DNA of 64,000 nt from positions 3,607,501-3,671,500 of the forward strand of contig NC_134649.1 of NCBI RefSeq assembly GCF_030463565.1, in the 5' to 3' direction. The position numbers were made by a program, and so were the translations under genes. The notes under the pieces are model-generated. The model had not been told where the DNA came from. It searched no databases and saw only the letters and a list, made by a program, of their open reading frames with translations. Positions 1-11,696 of this stretch are shown here, one piece after another. The DNA comes from Pelecanus crispus (Eukaryota; Chordata; Aves; Pelecaniformes; Pelecanidae). The stretch's first letter is position 1; the number at the start of each line of letters is the position of its first letter.

Positions 1-304
1 AAGCCCCTTATGCGACCGGTTGTGAACCATCTGGCAACTTTTATCCACTTGCTCTGCATCAGACCGTGTAGCAGAGCAATAACGCCTGTTCTAACGCGGC
101 GACTGTGTGAATCCATTGCAGCGAGCGTTTTTATTTTGATGCCATCAGAAATGTTCTCCGCGTTTAACTTGCCTCTTCTAACACCATGGTATTTTTCCAA
201 CTTGCACTTTCCTTTTTCAAGCTGCTTCTCACTTCAGGTTTATGGGGATAAGATTCTGTATCTGTGATGACTGGATCTTTTCTCCTCCCACTTTTCTTCC
301 GCAG
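1..304 (+). other. Intron (3' part) of the upstream gene, probably IGDCC4
   Basis: Non-coding sequence ending in a pyrimidine-rich tract and a consensus acceptor (tttcttccgcag, AG at 303-304). The 5' end of this intron lies outside the window. No repeat or gene is seen in it. Confidence 0.65.
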
Positions 305-469
305 TCTTCATGGAATAAATCAGGCAACCAGTCATGGACAAACAGCATAGCCAGATACGGGGACGCTATCACAAAAGAGCCTCTTTCTGCTGTGAACGGA
401 TCACTGAAGCTCCCTTCCAGTGCGGGACAGAAGCTGTTGTTACAAGCTCTGGTTTACGATGCCGTGATG
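305..469 (+). CDS. IGDCC4: Penultimate coding exon, probable IGDCC4 (NOPE) cytoplasmic tail
   Basis: This 165-nt, 55-codon exon starts in phase 0 after a good acceptor and ends at a plausible donor (ATG|gtgggt). An alternative donor six bases earlier (GCC|gtgatg) would remove two residues. The peptide begins SSWNKSGNQS, contains RYGDAITKEPLSAVNGSLKLP, and ends QKLLLQALVYDAVM. It shows no transmembrane segment or Ig/FN3 signature, so it reads as intracellular tail of a receptor. It joins in frame to the exon at 2321. The other forward frames contain stops. IGDCC4 encodes a single-pass membrane receptor of the DCC subclass with Ig and fibronectin III domains. The assignment is inferred from the tandem position just upstream of IGDCC3 on the same strand and from the tail composition; direct alignment was not possible here. 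Confidence 0.65.
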
Positions 470-2320
470 GTGGGTATCTTTGGTGGTTTATTGACTTGTG
501 TATTCTGATGTGTTTTTTCCCTTTATGTTCCCCATCTCCCTTTCTCCTTTTTACAGCACAGGAGAAAATGTTTTCTTCTCCAAACTAGCTTTAGTTGGCT
601 GATCATGGGCTTTATTTTTTTTTTTTTCCTGCGTATAAGAGTGTATGCCAGCAAGACTGATGGGATTTGAGTAAAAGCTGTTCGGTTTTTTCCAAGCATT
701 GCTCAAAGCCTCAACTCTCCCCTGATCGTCTGTCTTGACTCCAGCCAGCCCTTGAGGGCCTGCACTGTGGGCCGGTTCTTTTGGTGATGGGCAAGCGGGG
801 TCAGATGGCTTGGTTGTCAGCAGGGTTGTGGCAGTCCTGGTTCCTGAGGACCCGATGCCAGGCACCAGCAGACTGCTCTGAGTCTTTGCCGTGGCTGTGC
901 AGCAGGCAGCCTGCCGAATGAGTTAGGAGCTGTAACGCTCAGCACCGTCATTAAGATCTACAGTGTGCTCGCCTGAAGGGGGGATTGCTTTTTTGCCTGT
1001 AAAAGGAGTCAAAGATCAAGGGTTGATTTAAACTCCTTCTCCAGATAGGGTAGAGCAATTTCCACTGCACTTGTCTTCTTTATGTGGGTGCGTAGATTGG
1101 GAGGAAATCCTGTTTTCGGATATTGCTTCGTTAGAATAAACACACACTCCCATGTACGGGAGAGTTTGTACAAGGATCGTGATGTCTGTGCCACAGTCTC
1201 AGCAAAGCAAGCTGACACCTGCTCAGATTGACTCTGTAGCGGAAGATTTCTTTGGTTATTGTTTTAAAAAGTTCACCCCCCACCCTCCACCTCCAGCAAA
1301 TACTTGTAAGTAACCTACCTATGTTTCCTTCCCAAAGAGTAGTGCGAAAATCAATCACACACAGGATGTAATTAACATTGTGGATAGAGTTAAGACAATG
1401 TTTTACAACCCAATTACAGGGTACCCGTTTACAGCACAGCTTACCCATCAGTTTGTCAACAAAAGGAGAAAAGTGTTAAAATATGTAAATGATGCACAAA
1501 GTTGGCTTCAGCAGAAAGCGCAAATTACGCGTGGGATAGCGCTTCCATACTTTGAATTGTCTTGTTGCTACTAAATCACCCTCAGCCCAGACTCTGAGTG
1601 CTGATTGCCTAGAGAGCTCTTTGTGAGCTTCCAAAATAATTTGCCGGTTAAACTATTGAATGATAATCTAGCAGAACGACCTGCTTGTTAGCCAGATTTG
1701 TGGAGACCTGTAGCCTGAGCTCCACTTGAACACTGTGGAGGAGAACCAGTTGGTTTCTTTCTGAATTAAAGTGCTTGAATTTACACCAGCTTTTGCAAGC
1801 TGTGAGCAGGGCTCTAACGAGCAAACATTTTGTGATATGTAGCCAAAATTAAAACAGGAGCGGGAAGGGAGCCCTGGTATCTAGTTGTGGGTCTGTATCG
1901 TGAGCTGTCTCAGAAGCCAGTTTCCTAGAGTGCTGCCCTGCTCACCCTCTAGAAATCTGGCCATTAATACAGAAATAGATTGGTGAGTGTTGAAAATTGT
2001 GGTCTTTAACAGAGGCTCGGAGGAATGGTTGCTCCAGCCTGCCAAGAAACTGTGGGCAAATCGCTTCGCTCCCTTGGGACTTGCTTTCCCAAATGTAAAA
2101 TTGGAATAATGATCCCAAGGTCATTTGAGATGCTTCTTAAGACTTCAGCTCTGAGAAGCGTATCAAGATAATGCTTATAGAGGCATGTGCACATCCCATT
2201 GTGGGATTGAAAAGAAATACATTTCAGTGCCTTGTTGGGTCACAGCTTCAATTATATGAATTTCATTTGAATTTCATTTACTTTACCTTTTTTAAAATTT
2301 TTTCCCCTGTTTGATAACAG
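470..2320 (+). other. Last intron of probable IGDCC4
   Basis: This 1.85-kb intron joins two phase-0 exons. It contains a 15-base-class T run near 614, a decayed MIR-type SINE at about 2051-2180, and an 11-bp tandem direct repeat (gaatttcattt twice, about 2258-2279) just upstream of the acceptor at 2320 (ttgataacag). No other gene is seen. Short open frames here lack coding character. Confidence 0.6.
2051..2180 (+). mobile_element. Ancient MIR-type SINE fragment
   Basis: The segment runs gtgggcaaatcgctt, then ttgctttcccaaatgtaaaa, then ttggaataatgat, then tatcaagataatgc. These blocks follow in order the MIR consensus blocks (gggcaagtcactt, cagtttcctcatctgtaaaa, tggggataata, gagataatgc). The copy is heavily diverged, as expected for MIR relics shared across amniotes. 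Assigned by eye from the consensus; a RepeatMasker run would settle it. Confidence 0.6.
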
Positions 2321-2851
2321 AATGAAGCAAAGAAAAGCCACCCACCAGCCAGCCTCCACCAAGTGGAAGCAGAGGTCATCGTCCATTCTGATTTTTCAGC
2401 CTCTGACAGAGATTACGATTCCCAGCTGCACACCCTGGAGAGTGAAGAGACAGAAACCGAGGACCAGGAGCCTGAAGAGCTCCCCTCCGGAGAGCTGGCT
2501 CTTCCCGTCTCTCCCAGCGCCCAGGAGGACGTTAGCCAAGCGCTGGTGGACTGCACGGGCAATTCTGAGGTTCAGGCCCAGGACAAGCTGTTACGTACCG
2601 ACAGAAAAACTAACAAAACAGAGGCCGTTTGCATCCGTGGGCTCACCAATGGCTTCCACAGGCACGGGGAAAGTCTGGATTCAGTGGAGAGTGGAGATTC
2701 GGACTCCATCCGGGAAGGCAGGGAGGATGTGCAGCCAGTCAAGTGCCAGTCGCTTTCCCCGGCCCCGGAGGAGGCCCCCCTCTGTAGTAACTCTGGTTTA
2801 ACCAGTTCATCCTCAGCATCTGAGAACATGGCATGTGTCCACGATCATTAA
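2321..2851 (+). CDS. IGDCC4: Terminal coding exon and stop, probable IGDCC4 C-terminal tail
   Basis: This exon follows the acceptor gataacag and encodes 176 residues before TAA at 2849-2851. It opens NEAKKSHPPASLHQVEAEVI, continues VHSDFSASDRDYDSQLHTLE, then an acidic stretch (SEETETEDQEPEELPSGE), a serine/proline/glutamate-rich middle, and a serine-rich end (SSSSASENMACVHDH). There is no membrane segment and no recognisable catalytic motif; it looks like a disordered cytoplasmic tail of a receptor. I recall an EVIVHSDFSAS-like motif in vertebrate IGDCC4 tails, which together with the upstream tandem position relative to IGDCC3 supports IGDCC4. This recollection is unverified, so another single-pass receptor cannot be fully excluded. 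Two overlapping frames are also open but do not continue the upstream exon in phase. Confidence 0.7.
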   Translation, partial: NEAKKSHPPASLHQVEAEVIVHSDFSASDRDYDSQLHTLESEETETEDQEPEELPSGELALPVSPSAQEDVSQALVDCTGNSEVQAQDKLLRTDRKTNKTEAVCIRGLTNGFHRHGESLDSVESGDSDSIREGREDVQPVKCQSLSPAPEEAPLCSNSGLTSSSSASENMACVHDH

Positions 2852-5800
2852 AGAGTGAACTAATCTGATTTTGATCATGGGAGAGCTAGAAGCACTAGGA
2901 AGGGCCTGTCCCTGTGAGGTACTGCGTGCCCTTGACTCGCTGAGCCCAGCAGGAGCTAAGAAGGTGCAGCATCTCACCAGAACAGGATTCGGACCTGTCA
3001 GCTGTACGTATTGCCTTCAAGACATCAGTAGGTAGATTGGTAAGGGCCCATCTTCTTCCCGCTGAAGCTGATGAGTAACTTGGTTTTCGTGGGAGCAGGA
3101 TTTGAGCCGCCTGCCAAAGTCTGATGTGAAACCACGGCTAGAACAGAGCCTTCTGCGTTAGACTGGGGCTGTCACTTCGCTGTAGTCCTCGAGACGACTG
3201 GCAAGACGTCTTTTAATGCCAGGAAGAGGCAGGGTACGCCGAGCGATTCTTCTCGACCGTCTCTTCGCCAGGGAGCGCCTTGGCGCTACCTACTGCCTCG
3301 CAGCGTCGGGATGAGTTTTGTCAGAGGAGTCCTACAAGGCGGTGGAAGCCAACACAAATGCGGCAAGCTGTAACCACCAGCCTTTTCTGCCCTCCCGTGG
3401 TTAAAAGGATTATAAGGCTCTCTTTGTGCGCTACCGCAGTAACTATTACTAGCAGGCTGATGTAGTGGCCTTTTATTACACACTCTACGAGTGCCTCTAA
3501 CAACTTGTACTATATAGAACCTTCTTCGGTGTCTGGGTCATTTCACCAACCTGGACTTTGGTTTATGTAGGTTCTTGTACCTAATATTTTAGGTACGCGT
3601 CCGTCCTTTTAATGTACAACATGTATTTTTATTTCCTTGGAACATCTTTATATTATTTAATTTTATAAAGTGGAGTAGTGTGTGGTATAGAGTAGCATTT
3701 TTACTACTTCTCTCTCTTTATTTTTTTTTCCTCCCTAACAACACAACTACCTCATGTCTGTTGGAGAAAAAAAGCAGTAGGTCAACTCTTTTGTTGTAGT
3801 CCATTATAGGTTTTAACTTATTCTTATACTGCCTTTTTCTAAAGAATATGTTTGCACTGGTTGTTGACTCTTTCTTAATGTGTAGCGCTGCAGATCTGAT
3901 GTCTCTCTTGCTTTGTTTCTAAGTGTGGCTGTAGGACACCTTCCCTACAGCCGGAGAGTTGGATTGTGTTTCTCAGCAGGACTGTGTTTTGCAGGAGCTG
4001 GCCAAAGGAGACCGCTTCAGCTGGCGGGATGTTGCTCCATCTTTCCTTGAGAAGCTTATACTAGTGAAGAGGAAAAAAAGAACCAACAATTGCAAAAGTA
4101 ACCTGTGAGCTTGGGGACATCTATTTCTTTTTTTTGTGCTCAAGTGGAGACATCTCAGATGATTTTGATTTCCAGAGAGCAGCTCTCAGCATTCTGTAAG
4201 CAGTGGACTTGCTGAAGGCTTTGGACAAACAGGTGAAATTTTCCAGTCACTTCTGAGAGTCCTGGCCAAAGTGCTTTTTCTTTTGTGTTTTTTTTAAAGA
4301 CCAGAGCACCACCAGAGCTTAAAAATTAAAACCAAATCCTTGCTCTCATACCAGTTGGTCTGGGTTTATTACAGATAACTTTTGAATATCATCCAGTGAC
4401 CCTTCCTTGCTGATGCTGTTCGCTTACTGCTGACATGTTGCTCAGCCTGGCCTTCTGGTGTTGGATGAACTTTTCTCTACCTTTTCTTTAACCTGGCTCT
4501 GCCCTGTTCCAGGCTTGCAGAGTTTGACTGGGAACACTACAGATTGGACCAGCTCCTTGGGGGTAATTCTGTTCATTGGGTGTTTGGTGAATGTTCTGCC
4601 TTCCTGGAGGATCCAGACATCTGGCCATTTGTTTATTAAAAAAATGAGGGACAAGATGTCCATCTCCCTCTTTTCCTACTGAAATTCCCCCAAAGTTATA
4701 TGGGGAGTTGTGTGCTGACCTGAGATCTTGTCAAAGACTTTAGACTTTGTTTTTTGTGGTGAAATCTGGACTGAGATACCACTGCTCGCAGCAAGGAGAA
4801 CCTTGCTCTACCAGCACCCTATCCCTGCTTCTGTCGTGAAGAGCCATGTCACAGTGTGCCCTGTGTTTGGAGCCGAGCTGGACCAGCCCACGTCCTTGCA
4901 ACCCTCCATCAAACCCTGTTAGCTCCAGCTCTTCAGTAGAGGAGTGCCTCCAAGCCTTCATGTACCCTGTTGGGAAGGATGTTGGAGCTTCCACCTCTCC
5001 CCACCCTACAGCGTCTCCTCCCAGCGTGCCCCACTGTTCTGGTAAATGGCCGTATTTCCACTTGTTGCACTTGCTCTGGTGTTGCTCCAGCTGCTGCTTG
5101 GTGTCTTGAGGAGTCTCAGAAATGCCGTTCCATGCTCTGAAGCGCCATGACTCTGGAAGGCTGTGGCACAGAGACTGGAAATCAGTGCCAGCAAGCAGGC
5201 TAGGCCGGAGTTTGTGTGTGCACGCTACCAGAGTGAGGAGCTGGAAAGGCAAGAAATCATAACTGGGTGGAGGAAGCACATAAATAACCTCCAGGACTCG
5301 CTGCCACAAGACTTGGAAACGAATGACTTAGTGGGGTTACAGATAAGGCAGTGAAGTGTTATTGTAGGCAATCAGGGCAATTCACGGTTATATGGGAGCG
5401 GATGCAATTGCGGAGGTATGAGCCCTCCAGCTGGGGAGTATCAGGCGCTGGCTGCGGAGGGTGGGGGGAGATGGTTGCAGCTGGACCTTAGGTCGCAGTT
5501 CGTTTCATGGGAGAGTCCTTGCCCTTCCCCAGTGACAGGACAGATGCTGTACGCGCCACATTGCCACTGCTGATGTGCGGAAAGGGAGAAGGGCCCTTCT
5601 CCCACAGGCTCACTCCAGAGGAACCCTGGTGACTTCTTTTCACCTCCAAAACCAAGTCACCCGCCTGCAAGTATGAGAGTGTGCCGAAGGACCGCTTCTG
5701 CCGCGCATCTCGGCTGCCGGAGGGCCGTGCCGGGAGCAGTTTGGTCAGCAGCAGATATGACCAGGGCACTGGGATTCTCCTCCCGGCTCCCTGTTGTGAC

Positions 5801-7440
5801 ACTGTACCTGGGGCAGGTCATGTACGAGCCCTGAGCTTTCCACCCAGGGGGGCTGTGGGGATAGAGCTTAGTCCAGTGGCTGATTTTGGAGCGTGCAACG
5901 GTTTCTGGGGCGCTCCTTTGTACGTGCACCGTCTGCCTTGTCCGTACTCATTTTAACAATCATATAGCCATGGGGCGAGCATTGCTGATCTGCCTAAAAT
6001 CTATCCCTGCCTGCCACTGTAGCCAACACAAGCAGGCACAGTGTGGCACCGTTCCCCTGGATCACCTTGGGCTGATCACGAAACCACCAAGTTAGTTACG
6101 TGCTCCGAGAGCTTTGGGGGAGATGTAGCAGCGTGCAAACAGTTCTGCGTATGTATCATAAAACTACTTTAATCTCCTCTCACTGAGGCTTATTCTGATC
6201 TCATTACACCCCACTGAATTGTACCGAAGTGTGGAACTGGCAGCGTTTGGATGTCCAAGTACTGCGGTGGCCGTGGACTGGTACGCCAGGCTCAGCTCCA
6301 GAAATCAAGGCAGTTGCCTCAGAGCCAAGAGATCCCCACTGACCGGCAGCAGCGAAGCCGTTCTCTGTCCGGACGCGTGTCCGCGCTGGGTGTCCCTGTC
6401 TAACTCAGCTGTGCCCCAGGTCCCTCCTGTCCTGAACCGCACGTGGGACCTTTCTAGTCTCAGCTAGAAACGAACGGAAGAAGACAGATCGTACACATTT
6501 TATGTGTAAAGCTGAAACAACCAGTGCATATATTTTTTTATCATGAAATAAGTAGGTTTCTTGCAGATTTCTCACAGACACGCGAACTGTTGATACCTTT
6601 AATTACCCATCATACTTAATATATGTTCCTACGCATCAGGCTCCTTTCTCCCTTTTCTTCCTTTCAGTAACACTAAAGATTATTGCTGTTCAACTTTTTG
6701 CTGGTGTATATTGTTTTACATTGTTAAAATGTCAGGTTTGTCTCACAGGCATAATTTTGTAGTATTAATGTTACCGTTTGGCTACACAACTGTATATTTC
6801 CCCATGCTGCTGCGAGAGTCACAATTCTCATCCTTTTATTCCTTTTAATTCCTTGTTACGTGAAACACATGACTCGGCTGAAAATCTCTTTAACTTTTAG
6901 TTGATTTGCTTTCTTAACTTGACAGACAGCAAAGTTCTGGTTTAAATAGTTCAGATGGGATAATTTATAATCTAGGTTTTGCGAAGTTTTTACATTACTA
7001 GCTAACAATCCTGAGATCAGCCCATGAGACATGCTGTGTAAGAAAGCAACCATTTTAATAGAGCACTATGTATGTTTTTGATCTCATTAGAAATAGATGT
7101 TTTGAAGGGATCGTCGTGTCTTTTCTAATCAATCCTTTTGTTAGAAAAGAGGTGTTTAGTCCAGCAGAAATCTACCATCTAGTTCTGTTACTGTATTCCC
7201 TTGCTAATATTTTAGAATTAAATTTCATTTAATTTTCTGCACAGTGCATAAGGATGTGTAACCAGAACTTGATCTCATTTGAAGATTGTGTCTGTGTTTG
7301 GTTCCATGCTGTACTTAATTATAACTTTCTTTCTTCAGAGACTGTTTCTTACTCCACAAATACTCTTTAGTGTTAAAGTGTAAGAAGACATTGTCCTTAT
7401 ATTCCTTAACTAATGGGTTATTAATAAAATACTTTAAAAA
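2852..7440 (+). other. Probable long 3' UTR of IGDCC4
   Basis: After the stop codon there is no further splice-compatible coding sequence. Two AT-rich stretches (about 3480-3900 and 6480-7430) have the look of vertebrate 3' UTR sequence. No AATAAA is seen until 7423; ATTAAA variants occur at 4325, 4635 and 7217, so shorter 3' ends are possible. A perfect stem-loop lies at 3927-3952. The 4.7-5.3 kb interval is open on the minus strand for 189 codons, but the frame has no recognisable domain and is taken as chance. Confidence 0.5.
3927..3952 (+). other. Perfect 9-bp stem-loop in the putative 3' UTR
   Basis: GGCTGTAGG (3927-3935) is followed by an 8-nt loop and its exact reverse complement CCTACAGCC (3944-3952). 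The stem can extend by one G-U pair. In the sense RNA this would be a stable hairpin about 1.1 kb after the stop codon. The function is unknown; it is reported as a structure only. Confidence 0.45.
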
Positions 7441-7452
7441 AAAAAAAAAAAA
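7423..7452 (+). terminator. Candidate polyadenylation signal followed by a genomic A17 run
   Basis: AATAAA occurs at 7423-7428 and is the first canonical signal after the IGDCC4 stop. It is followed, seven bases later, by 17 consecutive A at 7436-7452. It could be the real 3' end of the upstream gene. The A run would also cause internal oligo-dT priming, so cDNA ends here need care. A second AATAAA lies at 8369-8374. Confidence 0.4.
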
Positions 7453-10400
7453 GTTGAATTTGTCTCACAATGAAGTCTGTTACAGCTCTTACTCTGGGAG
7501 AAAGTCTTGTCGTGGAAGGCTGATCCCGCATCTGTGCTGGGAGCGTCTGGACCCTGGGAAATTTGCTGTTGGGTGCTGCGCCGTACCCTGGCCCTCGGAA
7601 CAGGTCGAGGATGGCCGCAGAGCTCTCTTTGCCGGAGACCGACCTGCACGGCATCCCTGCAGGCAGCGTCAGCCTGGCTGGAGCTGTGCTTGAGGTGTGG
7701 GGGGGGCTGCGTGTGCATTTCCTACCAGCCCAAATCCAGCCCTGTGCTGATCCCAGAAACTCGCTTCTGGATGGATCTGAACAAGACCCTGCGGCTGGCA
7801 GATGTGGGGTGGAGCGCCTTCCGCAGCAAGGCCGTACCTTGCTGGCGGGGAGCAGCAGTGGGAGCAGGACCCGGGATTCACACTGGTGCCAGTTCAGTGC
7901 CCGAGCTTGTAGCCGTGGAGGTTGGAAATGTGGGATGATGGAGGGTGCCTGGTTCCTTAGGGATTCTTCAGGGATTTCAGGTGGGCAGAATTTGGGTTCA
8001 TTAGGCATTTCTTGATGCTTGCTCATTTCTCAGTTTTGAACTGAAACAATAAGAAAAAAAATATTTGTCCAGTTTCATGCCTTATCTTGCTGGGGAATTT
8101 TTGAACGTGAAAAATAAGCAGAAGCATCTAGCAAATGAATGGTGAGACTTCTCTTGGATGGCGCGGTGGGCTGAACGCTCAGTGGCTTGCGTCCAGTGAG
8201 ATTGGCGAGAGGATAGCTGGCAGTGCCCGAGGACACACTATCAACCTCCCATGCATCTCCCTTTCTTCCTAGGATGCATTCCCTTCCTGAGTAGATAGTT
8301 TCCATTATTACTTTATGCTGCCAGGACTACGGAGCCATAAAATCTCATTTTATCTGCATTACAGAGATAATAAATCTGCACTTAGCATAGCGTTCTCTGA
8401 TGGTGGTTAAAGGGAATTGTGTCAGACTGCGTAACTCTGATGAGTCTTTCTCCTAGTGACAGGTAACCCCGCAAATGAGCAAGGAGGGACCTTGGGGGGG
8501 TGACAGGTGACTGCAAATCCCACTTCAGCTCTCGGTTTGCAGCATGAGACGCTGGCGGGAGGCAGCTGAGAGGGGACACGGTGGGGCGGCTGCAAACGGG
8601 GCAGCGCATGGGTAAACAGAGCAGAGGGACGGACACAGCCGTTACAGGGGAGCCGGGACCACGGAGAAGTGAAGATAAGAGCGAGGCGTTTGTTTGCATT
8701 TCTTTCTCTTCCCAGCTTTTATCGCCCCAGTACGCTGCGCTATGATGCGGCTGGCAATATTAACTGCAGCGGGCTTGGGTCTCGTGGGGTCTCAAGTAAC
8801 TCAGTAAGTCACAAGTGCCCGGCGCAGCGCAGTGCCCAGCTCTACCCCCTGGCAAACGATGCAGCGTGAGGCGATGGGCAGCCTGGTGCGGCGAGGCAGC
8901 CGGGGCTGCTCCACGGATGCTCAGCGGACACCAGTGGTGGAAACTGCATCTCACGGGGGCTCCTCCGACCTCCTCCCCTCCAGCAAAGCACTGGAGCAGC
9001 GGTTACGCCAGCACGCTCGCACCTCTGGGATTTGCGTGGCAGGTACAATCGTGTGGGTTTCATCGTTCACGCTGGCTCCCCACACTCCTTTCCACGGATG
9101 GCGAAACTGCCAGGTGGCTGGCACGGTTGTTTTCAATTCACGGAGAACACACAGCTCCTCCCCAGCCAGGCAGCCACATGCCAGGCGGCATCCCCTCGGT
9201 GTGGTGACAAGCGCTTGGCCCCTGCCACCGCAGCACCCGTGGCCTTACACAGCCAAAAGCAGATGGAAAAGGGTTTCTGCTGGGAAAGCAGCTTCCAGCA
9301 CGTCGCAGGGCTGTCCCACCGCGGCTGGGACGGCTCTCGGCTCAGTGCCTCGAGGTGGGTGCCATGATTTTAGCTCCCCTCCCTGTTGCTCACTGACCAC
9401 GAAACAGATGCTAAAACGCTGCGTGTATGTACGTAAGTAAAAAGCTCCCAGGCTGCTAGCAGAGAGGGAAACCACAATTACACATTGAATAATAAATAGA
9501 GTGAATTCAGACAAGTTAATCTCCCGCTTCATCCGCTGAAACTACTAATGGTGTCTCGGGGACCTCAGTTTGGAGTTAATTGGTGTAAATCAGGAGCACT
9601 ATTGGAGCTGATGGAAATTCGCTGCATGAGGGGTGAGTGATGCCCTCTGAGGCCAGTGCGTGTGGAGGATAACCTTGGGGAGAGGGAGGAGAGACGGACG
9701 GACGGACAGACAGAGGGACGATGGAGAGATGAGGATAACAACCGCTGAGACACGACTGCTCTGCAGGGAAGGGGTTTGGAGCCTCGGTTCGGGCTGGGCA
9801 CCGCCACTCCTGTAATCCCGCTGCTTTTCGAAAGGCTCCAATTTCTGCTCACGGTGTGATAAGCAAATCCCTGCCTCCAGTACAAAGCAACTTTCTTAAG
9901 CCCTCATGGTTACAGAGGAGCACAGAAAAACGTGAGTGCTCCGGATTCCTGCTCTCAGGTGGCTCTAAGGAGAGCCCAAACCCTGCATTTTTCTTTAAAA
10001 ATCTCCTAGCTTTTCATCCAAGTCCCACTGTTTGGCAGGACCACCCGCACCTGCGATTTTTGAATGTGACACCAGCGATGTCGCAAGTGTCACATGCAAG
10101 ATGCGGAGCTGAACTTGGTGATGCTCTGAACACGTAGCTACCACCCCCGGCTCCTGCGTCCTGCCACTGCCACACTGACCATCGCCTATGCATGGGAGCA
10201 AAAGCACCCAAAATCTGTGGTTTCTGGGGAAAACAAACCTTGTAAAACACAGGGCGCTTCATTTCCCTTGGAGTTATTAATTCCCACAAGCCCCCCTTGG
10301 TGCCGGCGGCGTCCCGGGAGCCGCCACAAGCCCGCGATGGCAGCGAGCGTTACAGAAACGCTGGCGGGGCCCCGCGGCAGGAGCGGGGGAGGCGGCTGGG

Positions 10401-11696
10401 GAACAGGAGCAGGGTTGGTGCCAAAAGGTCAGGGACAGCGCAGAAATTCAGATGTTACCGAGAGCCTGACGGAGCCAGAGCAAATTCTTCACTGGCTGAA
10501 AGCAACCTTGTACAGCTCAGCCCTCCGCTAAATGAGGGAAGCTTTAATGTGGAGCAGATGTAGCGACGTCTTCTTTCCTCGTTAGCCGACTCCAACGCGC
10601 TCAGGGTGCACTGTCCAGGGGAGCCAGGCGTTGCACGTCTTTACAAGGTGTTTTTCACCAGGTTTCTGGGCACAGTTGCAGGGCTTAGTAGCGCAGTCCA
10701 TCAAGTTCTGGCTTTATCCTGAAAAAATAAATTAGTTGGGATCCACTTTTTTTTTAGTTGTTTTTTTTCCCCAAGCAAACACCACAAAAGACTTTGAGCT
10801 GTTATGGCAGAGATGACTTTTGCTGCTGATGGTGATGTGTTTGCAGAGAATGTGAGCTAAGGGACTGGGCAGGATCAGTTGGAAGTCAACAAAATGCCAC
10901 GTAGGTGCTAGGGCTAAGAGCTGCGTAGGGACGCGTTATCCTCATTTCATGCCAGGAGGGCGGACAAATTACCTTGAGGGCTGTGGCAGGATTTAGGAGC
11001 AGACTCATCCCTTACTGGCTCCTTCCTCACTGGGGCCTCTTCAAGGGTGAGGTGCTTGGTCCAGCATCTGTGCGACTGACCCGGGTACGTCACCTTATGA
11101 TAGCGGTTAAAATAAGGAGTACCGAGGTGGGACAAGCCAAGCTCTTTTCCGTTCCTGTCCCCAGGATCACCTCGTGGCCATCGCTCTGCGATCGCGCTGC
11201 CCTGCTTCCTGGGGACACCGGTCACCTCCAGGCATTGGCAATGCCCTCGGCGGGTGGTTTTGTTCTTCAAAACAAAGCCCAAAAGACAAACGCTTGGTGG
11301 AACCAACCAGAAGTCGTGCTGTCTCATCTGTGTTTTCCTTTGTTTTAATGCCAGATTTTTGGGTTCCATTCCTAAGGGCAGATAAGAAGCAGCTTCCCAG
11401 CCCAGGGCACAGCCGCACGGGCTCGGGGATGGGACCCTGCCCTTGTCCACTGCTGCAGACCCGGCCACCATTGCTGAGACCAGGTTGCTTCGAGCAGTGA
11501 CAGGCAGGAGAGAGCCCCTCGGGCAGAGAGAGAGGAACTTCTTCCCATATTGTTACCACAAGCTCAGGAAGGCCTCGCGTCAGCTGCCATCCCCTGGCTG
11601 TGGCGGGGCCATGGCAGTCCAGGCTGCACCCCGGGGGGGGGGGGGTTCTTGCTTTGGGGGACCCACAGCACCCCACGGGGCTGGGCTGGAGGGACG
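7453..11696. other. Intergenic region between the two genes
   Basis: No exon, RNA gene or clear transposon was recognised in these 4.2 kb. About 8.52-9.40 kb is relatively GC- and CpG-rich and gives overlapping open frames of up to 202 codons on the + strand without recognisable domains. A short GGAC tetranucleotide repeat occurs at about 9693-9712, and a run of 13 G at 11633-11645 just before the minisatellite. Confidence 0.5.

Noticed and set aside
4740..5309. 189-codon minus-strand frame in the IGDCC4 3' region
   Set aside because: No domain, and overlapping + frames of similar quality. Taken as chance within the 3' UTR.
7421..8026. 201-codon minus-strand frame and overlapping + frames at 7507-8015
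   Set aside because: GC-rich sequence open on both strands at once; the minus frame ends in poly-Phe from the A17 run and has no family resemblance.
8832..9440. 202-codon + frame in the intergenic region
   Set aside because: Composition-driven (GC-rich); no start context, splice sites or domain that would support a gene.
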